Part shown: positions 6,647 to 10,170 of the stretch, piece after piece | Layout: each line of letters opens with the position of its first letter | Numbering within the stretch: position 1 is the stretch's first letter | Source of the DNA: Cellvibrionaceae bacterium | GTDB taxonomy: Bacteria > Pseudomonadota > Gammaproteobacteria > Pseudomonadales > Cellvibrionaceae | Direction: 5' to 3' | NCBI GenBank assembly: GCA_027012915.1 | Contig: JALUYN010000473.1 | Location: 1-10,170 of the forward strand | DNA: 10,170 nt | Notes under the pieces: model-generated | What the model saw: the letters and a program-made list of their open reading frames with translations, nothing else | Told to the model about the DNA's origin: nothing | The model's database searches: none | Made by a program: the position numbers and the translations under genes

Positions 6647-6743
6647 CCTCAATAGAGTTTGCATACTGGCTTTTCGGGGGGCTCCCCGCTATGCTCTCGC
6701 CCGCGCCACGCCTTGCTCGGCGCCCGCGGCGGACCTGATTATA
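6647..6743 (-). promoter_or_regulatory. Probable fabV promoter and structured leader
   Basis: A perfect TATAAT -10 lies on the minus strand at 6738-6743, but no good -35 is seen at 16-18 bases, so activation or an extended element may be needed. The resulting leader of about 95 bases is GC-rich. It contains a CGGGG-loop-CCCCG hairpin (6675-6688) nested inside GCATA/TATGC arms (6661-6665 and 6690-6694). This ends about ten bases before the GAGG ribosome site (6647-6650). Regulation through this structure is inference. Confidence 0.4.
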
Positions 6744-6838
6744 GACTGAGTGGTCATAAAATACAGCCCGCCAATTCTGCCTTCTGGCCGCTCGCAACCA
6801 CGCCGCTGCAAGCAAAACAGTACCGAGATAGCATAGAG

Positions 6839-7411
6839 ATGTTTGAACTGAGATACGCCACCCCCTGGGAATGGACCGACGCGGTCCTCGAAGACTTTAA
6901 TCGCTTCCTACAAGACCACGCCGCCGCCGAAAAAAAAGCTTCTGGCATGGCCATCTCCATGCTCTCCCACTACCCGGACAGAACCCGTCTGGTGGAAGCA
7001 ATGATGGACCTCTCCATTGAGGAAATGAGCCATTTTCGCTCTGTGGTTAAAATAATGATCGAACGCGGCGTACAGCTGAGTGCAGATGAAAAAGATCCCT
7101 ATATCAATCAGTTTCGCAAGAGCATTCGCAAGGGCAGCGACGCCTACTTTCTCGATCGATTGATTACCGCCGGCATCATCGAGGCCCGCGGGTGTGAGCG
7201 CTTTGGCTTGGTGGGCGAAGCACTGGAGCCCGGCAAACTGAAACGCTTCTACCAAGCCATTGCCGAATCTGAAGGCCGCCACAACACTCTGTTCTACGAT
7301 CTGGCGCTGGAGTACTTTCCCAAGGCCGATGTCGAAGAACGCATGGACCAATTGCTGGATATTGAGGCAGACATCGTTCGCGAACTGCCCATTCGCGCCG
7401 CCCTGCATTGA
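6839..7411 (+). CDS. miaE: tRNA-(ms2io6A)-hydroxylase MiaE
   Basis: MiaE hydroxylates the isopentenyl side chain of ms2i6A at position 37 of tRNAs reading U-starting codons, using O2 and a carboxylate-bridged diiron centre. The 190-residue protein is a ferritin-like helical bundle with the full ligand set visible: E31 in AEKKA, E62 and H65 in EEMSHF, E115 in EARGCERF, and E145 and H148 in ESEGRH. It is shorter than the Salmonella enzyme (about 270) but resembles what I recall of Pseudomonas-type MiaE (about 200). The frame is open back to 6659, but the family start MFELRYATPW fixes the ATG at 6839; the extra upstream residues look non-coding and overlap the fabV promoter. The Shine-Dalgarno is weak. 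The stop overlaps the next gene's ATG by one base (TGATG), so the two genes are probably coupled. Confidence 0.94.
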   Translation: MFELRYATPWEWTDAVLEDFNRFLQDHAAAEKKASGMAISMLSHYPDRTRLVEAMMDLSIEEMSHFRSVVKIMIERGVQLSADEKDPYINQFRKSIRKGSDAYFLDRLITAGIIEARGCERFGLVGEALEPGKLKRFYQAIAESEGRHNTLFYDLALEYFPKADVEERMDQLLDIEADIVRELPIRAALH

Positions 7412-8604
7412 TGAACGCCATCAAAAAATACCTGAAGAACTACGCCGAGCCCGAGTGCTCGGCACTGCAGGACTTCCCCGATCACTGCCGATACCAACAC
7501 TGCGTCATTATCCCCGCCTACGACGAAACACCGGACTTTATTGATCGACTCATCTGCAGCGAAGGCCTGCTTCAAAGTAACCGGGCGCTGGCCATTGTGG
7601 TTATTAACCAACCGGATACAGTTGCCAGCAGCCCGACCAATCGACAGCTGGAAGAATACCTGACGACTGCCCTTCCTGGCATCTGGCAGCAGAACAACCT
7701 GACGCTACTGGGAACGCCCCACTGGGGAATACTGATGGTGGAGCGCTATAGAAGTCAGCCAATACCGCGTAAGCAGGGAGTGGGATTAGCGCGGAAAATT
7801 GCCGCCGACCTCTGTGTTCAATTGATCGACTCGGCGATTATCGAGCGCCACTGGATTCACAGCACCGATGCCGATGCTCATCTGCCCATGAACTATTTTG
7901 CTGCCGCTGAAAATCTTGAAGCCGCTGCTCTGACCTATAAATACCATCATCGCCAGACAGGCTCCATGGCCTGCACGGCCACACAACTCTATCAAACCAG
8001 CCTGGACTACTACGTTGAAGGCTTGCATTGGGCGCAGTCACCCTACGCGTTCCACACGCTCGGGAGCATTATCGCCGCGGACTATATAGCCTACTGCCAG
8101 GTGCGAGGTTTCCCAAAGCGCGCCGGCGGTGAAGATTTTTATCTCCTCAACAAACTCGCCAAACTAGGGCATATAGTCACACCAGACAGCGAGATTGAAT
8201 TGGAACCCCGGGTCTCCCATCGCGTCCCCTTTGGCACCGGCCCTGCCGTCGAGAAAATCCTCAGCACCCAGCAACAGGGCATAGCTCGAACCGATTATGC
8301 ACCAGAGATTTTTGCGCACCTTAAACAGCTGTTGCGATCGGTTTCGGAAATCTTCGCCACAGGCGGCAACCTAACAGAAGTAATCGCCGAGCTTCCTGAA
8401 TGCACCCAAAACGCACTTCAAGATCTGCGTGCAACTGAGCTAAATATACACCTGAAAAACAAAACCCCTGAACAGAAATTGACGCACTTCCATCTATGGT
8501 TTGACGGCTTCAGGACATTGAAATTTGTCCACTACTTGCAGCGTCACAACTTCCCGGCGGTACCGCTTACGGCACCACCAAAGGAAGTGTTTCAATCACT
8601 GTAG
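7411..8604 (+). CDS. Glycosyltransferase-like protein (GT-A/GT2-type) coupled to miaE
   Basis: A 397-residue protein resembling GT-A fold family-2 glycosyltransferases. Seen in order: a first strand with VIIPAYDET (33-40), RKQGVGLARK (120-129) where nucleotide-sugar contacts usually lie, a DxD-type metal motif D153-A-D155 in STDADAH, and a GGED motif (239-242) in the position of the GT2 acceptor/catalytic acid. The C-terminal third (about 280-397) is helical and unrecognised. No signal peptide or membrane segment is seen, so it should be cytosolic. The ATG at 7411 overlaps the miaE stop (TGATG) and has no clear ribosome site of its own, pointing to translational coupling; a TTG one codon earlier is less likely. 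The sugar donor and acceptor cannot be inferred. The fold call is good, the activity moderate. Confidence 0.75.
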   Translation: MNAIKKYLKNYAEPECSALQDFPDHCRYQHCVIIPAYDETPDFIDRLICSEGLLQSNRALAIVVINQPDTVASSPTNRQLEEYLTTALPGIWQQNNLTLLGTPHWGILMVERYRSQPIPRKQGVGLARKIAADLCVQLIDSAIIERHWIHSTDADAHLPMNYFAAAENLEAAALTYKYHHRQTGSMACTATQLYQTSLDYYVEGLHWAQSPYAFHTLGSIIAADYIAYCQVRGFPKRAGGEDFYLLNKLAKLGHIVTPDSEIELEPRVSHRVPFGTGPAVEKILSTQQQGIARTDYAPEIFAHLKQLLRSVSEIFATGGNLTEVIAELPECTQNALQDLRATELNIHLKNKTPEQKLTHFHLWFDGFRTLKFVHYLQRHNFPAVPLTAPPKEVFQSL

Positions 8605-8627
8605 TGCGCCAATACTGCTCTGCGCCA

Positions 8628-10170
8628 TTACAACAATAGCTTGCGAATGTCTCCCAGCACTTCCACCAGATAGGTGAAGAAACGTCCACAGTCAGCGCCA
8701 TTGATAGCTCGATGATCATAGGATACCGACAGCGGTAACATCTGCCGCGGCTCAAATTCCGAGCCGTTCCAGATCGGTTTAATCTGCGCTTTGGACACCC
8801 CCATAATCGCCACTTCCGGGGCATTCACGATTGGAGTGAAACCGTTGCCGCCAATCGCTCCCAAACTGGAAATCGTAAAACAGCCGCCCTGCATATCTTT
8901 TGGCATCAGTTTACCAGCTCGGGCTTTGGCGGCCATCTCGCCGGTTTCTGCGGCCAACTGCCACAGGCTCTTCTGATCCACATCGCGGATAACAGGCACC
9001 ATTAGACCGTTGGGCGTGTCCACGGCCATACCTATGTGCACATACTTTTTCTGTACCTTGTGCTCACCGTCAGCATGCAGTGAGACGTTGAATGAAGGCT
9101 CCCGCACCAGGGCGGACGCGGCAGCTTTCATCAAAAACGGCAACGGAGTCAACTTGACACCCCGCTGTTCTGCCTCTGCCTTCATGGACTTTCGAAACGC
9201 CTCGAGCTCGGAAATATCCGCCTCATCAAACTGCGTCACATGGGGGACATTGAGCCAGGAACGGGACATATTCTGAACCGTCAGCTTGGCCACTTTGTTC
9301 ATCTTCTGCAGTTCGACTTCACCAAACTGGGCAAAATCCACTTCCGGGATCGGAGGAATACCAGAACCGCTGCTGACTTTGCCAGATTCCACCTGCTCGA
9401 CCACTTGTTGTACATAGTGACGGATATCTTCGCGGGTAACGCGTTTGCGAGGCCCGGACGAACCAACTCGCGTCAGGTCTACGCCTAACTGCCGGGCCAA
9501 TTTACGCGCCGCGGGCCCCGCGTAGGCGGATGCCTCAGCAGCATCGACCGTGTCTCTGGCCGCGTCCCTGGCCGTGTCAATGGCTGTGGCCGGCTTGCTC
9601 ACGGCTTCGCTGGATGGCACCGACGCCACAGGCGGGGGCGTTGCTACTTCGACAGTTGCCGGAGCGGCGGCCGCAGTATCCGGGCTCGCCGACTCAGGCG
9701 AGCCTGCCACTGCCATCAAAGCAATAACATCACCTGTAGCAACCTTGTCGCCTTCCGACAATTTCATGGACACTACGGTACCCGCCGCCGGAGCCGGGAT
9801 TTCCATGGAAGCCTTGTCGCTCTCCAGCACTACCAGAGAATCCCCTTCGGCAACCGAGTCGCCATCGGCGACACATACTTCGATCACCTCGACGGTATCA
9901 CTACCGCCAACATCCGGAACACACACCGTTTGCTCAGATACAGAGGAACCGTTCGACGCCGCTTTATTGTCTGCGGGCGCGGCCTCCTCAGCTTTGCTAA
10001 GCTCGACCTCTGATGCTGGCTCTTCAGCGATGGGGCTCTCGGGCTCCTTCACCGCGGTTGATTCAGCGCCGGACACTTCCACTTCAAAAACCGGCGCCCC
10101 CTCACCAATTGAATCGCCCTCGTTGACCAATACTTTGGTAATTTTTCCTGACAGCGGACTGGGAATTTCC
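8628..10170 (-). CDS. aceF: Pyruvate dehydrogenase E2, dihydrolipoyl acetyltransferase (N-terminus cut)
   Basis: E2 core of the pyruvate dehydrogenase complex, moving acetyl groups from E1 to CoA. The last 513 residues are in the window; the reading frame runs off the right edge. Visible residues 1-34 are the end of one lipoyl domain (EIPSPLSGKITKVLV). A Glu/Ala-rich linker follows, then a complete lipoyl domain (about 80-154) with lipoyl lysine K119 in ESDKASME, and a long Ala/Pro linker (155-213). Next comes an E1/E3-binding domain (about 216-255, YAGPAARKLARQLGVDL). The acetyltransferase domain fills the rest, with catalytic H486 in SYDHRAINGAD. The Asn in HRAIN, where many E2s have Asp, is as I recall it in Azotobacter/Pseudomonas E2p, which favours PDH over oxoglutarate dehydrogenase. 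At least two lipoyl domains are present. aceE probably lies upstream, outside the window. It converges on the glycosyltransferase with a 23-base gap and no clear terminator. Confidence 0.95.
   Translation of the reverse strand, partial: EIPSPLSGKITKVLVNEGDSIGEGAPVFEVEVSGAESTAVKEPESPIAEEPASEVELSKAEEAAPADNKAASNGSSVSEQTVCVPDVGGSDTVEVIEVCVADGDSVAEGDSLVVLESDKASMEIPAPAAGTVVSMKLSEGDKVATGDVIALMAVAGSPESASPDTAAAAPATVEVATPPPVASVPSSEAVSKPATAIDTARDAARDTVDAAEASAYAGPAARKLARQLGVDLTRVGSSGPRKRVTREDIRHYVQQVVEQVESGKVSSGSGIPPIPEVDFAQFGEVELQKMNKVAKLTVQNMSRSWLNVPHVTQFDEADISELEAFRKSMKAEAEQRGVKLTPLPFLMKAAASALVREPSFNVSLHADGEHKVQKKYVHIGMAVDTPNGLMVPVIRDVDQKSLWQLAAETGEMAAKARAGKLMPKDMQGGCFTISSLGAIGGNGFTPIVNAPEVAIMGVSKAQIKPIWNGSEFEPRQMLPLSVSYDHRAINGADCGRFFTYLVEVLGDIRKLLL

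Noticed and set aside
6659..6838. Sixty extra residues at the N-terminus of miaE if the farthest upstream start is used
   Set aside because: They have no MiaE similarity, overlap the fabV promoter and leader, and the family N-terminus MFELRYATPW fits the ATG at 6839.
9540..9600. Repeated GTGTC/CTGGCCG units in the E2 gene
   Set aside because: They encode the low-complexity TARDAARDT-type Ala-rich linker, which is normal in E2 proteins.
10128..10130. Apparent start of the E2 gene
   Set aside because: The codon is an internal TTG. The frame stays open to the window edge and encodes lipoyl-domain sequence upstream (EIPSPLSGKITKV), so the gene is simply cut off by the window.

Overview
The window reads as an ordinary chromosomal stretch of a gammaproteobacterium, probably from the Pseudomonas / Cellvibrionales / Alteromonadales side of the class. 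This is inferred from the dapA-bamC-metallo-hydrolase order, a FabV-type enoyl reductase, a short MiaE and a multi-lipoyl pyruvate dehydrogenase E2 of the gamma type. I see no mobile element, CRISPR array, rRNA or tRNA. I see no convincing undescribed system either.

Layout, left to right: a small leucine-rich-repeat lipoprotein (+, 82-606) converges on a short PilZ-domain protein (-, 635-898, GTG start). Next comes a 478-base AT-rich non-coding stretch (899-1376) with a near-perfect inverted repeat and a likely terminator. Then follows a tight minus-strand operon, dapA (3413-4288), bamC (2155-3390) and a YycJ/WalJ-like metallo-beta-lactamase-fold protein (1377-2135), with gaps of about 20 bases and a plausible promoter just upstream of dapA. 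A second, LACTB2-like metallo-beta-lactamase protein (-, 4425-5315) and fabV (-, 5449-6636) come next, separated by a good intrinsic terminator for fabV. FabV is divergent from a plus-strand pair, miaE (6839-7411) and a glycosyltransferase-like gene (7411-8604), which overlap by one base. The right end holds most of a pyruvate dehydrogenase E2 gene (-, 8628 to beyond 10170), convergent with the glycosyltransferase.

Most genes are housekeeping: lysine/peptidoglycan precursor synthesis (dapA), outer-membrane protein assembly (bamC), fatty-acid elongation (fabV), tRNA hypermodification (miaE) and entry of pyruvate into the TCA cycle (E2). The least understood genes are the LRR lipoprotein, the PilZ protein, the two metallo-hydrolases and the glycosyltransferase-like partner of miaE. 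The points most worth a second look are the miaE-glycosyltransferase coupling, the acidic insert in BamC, and the inverted repeats at 1047-1065, 4315-4338 and 5362-5390.
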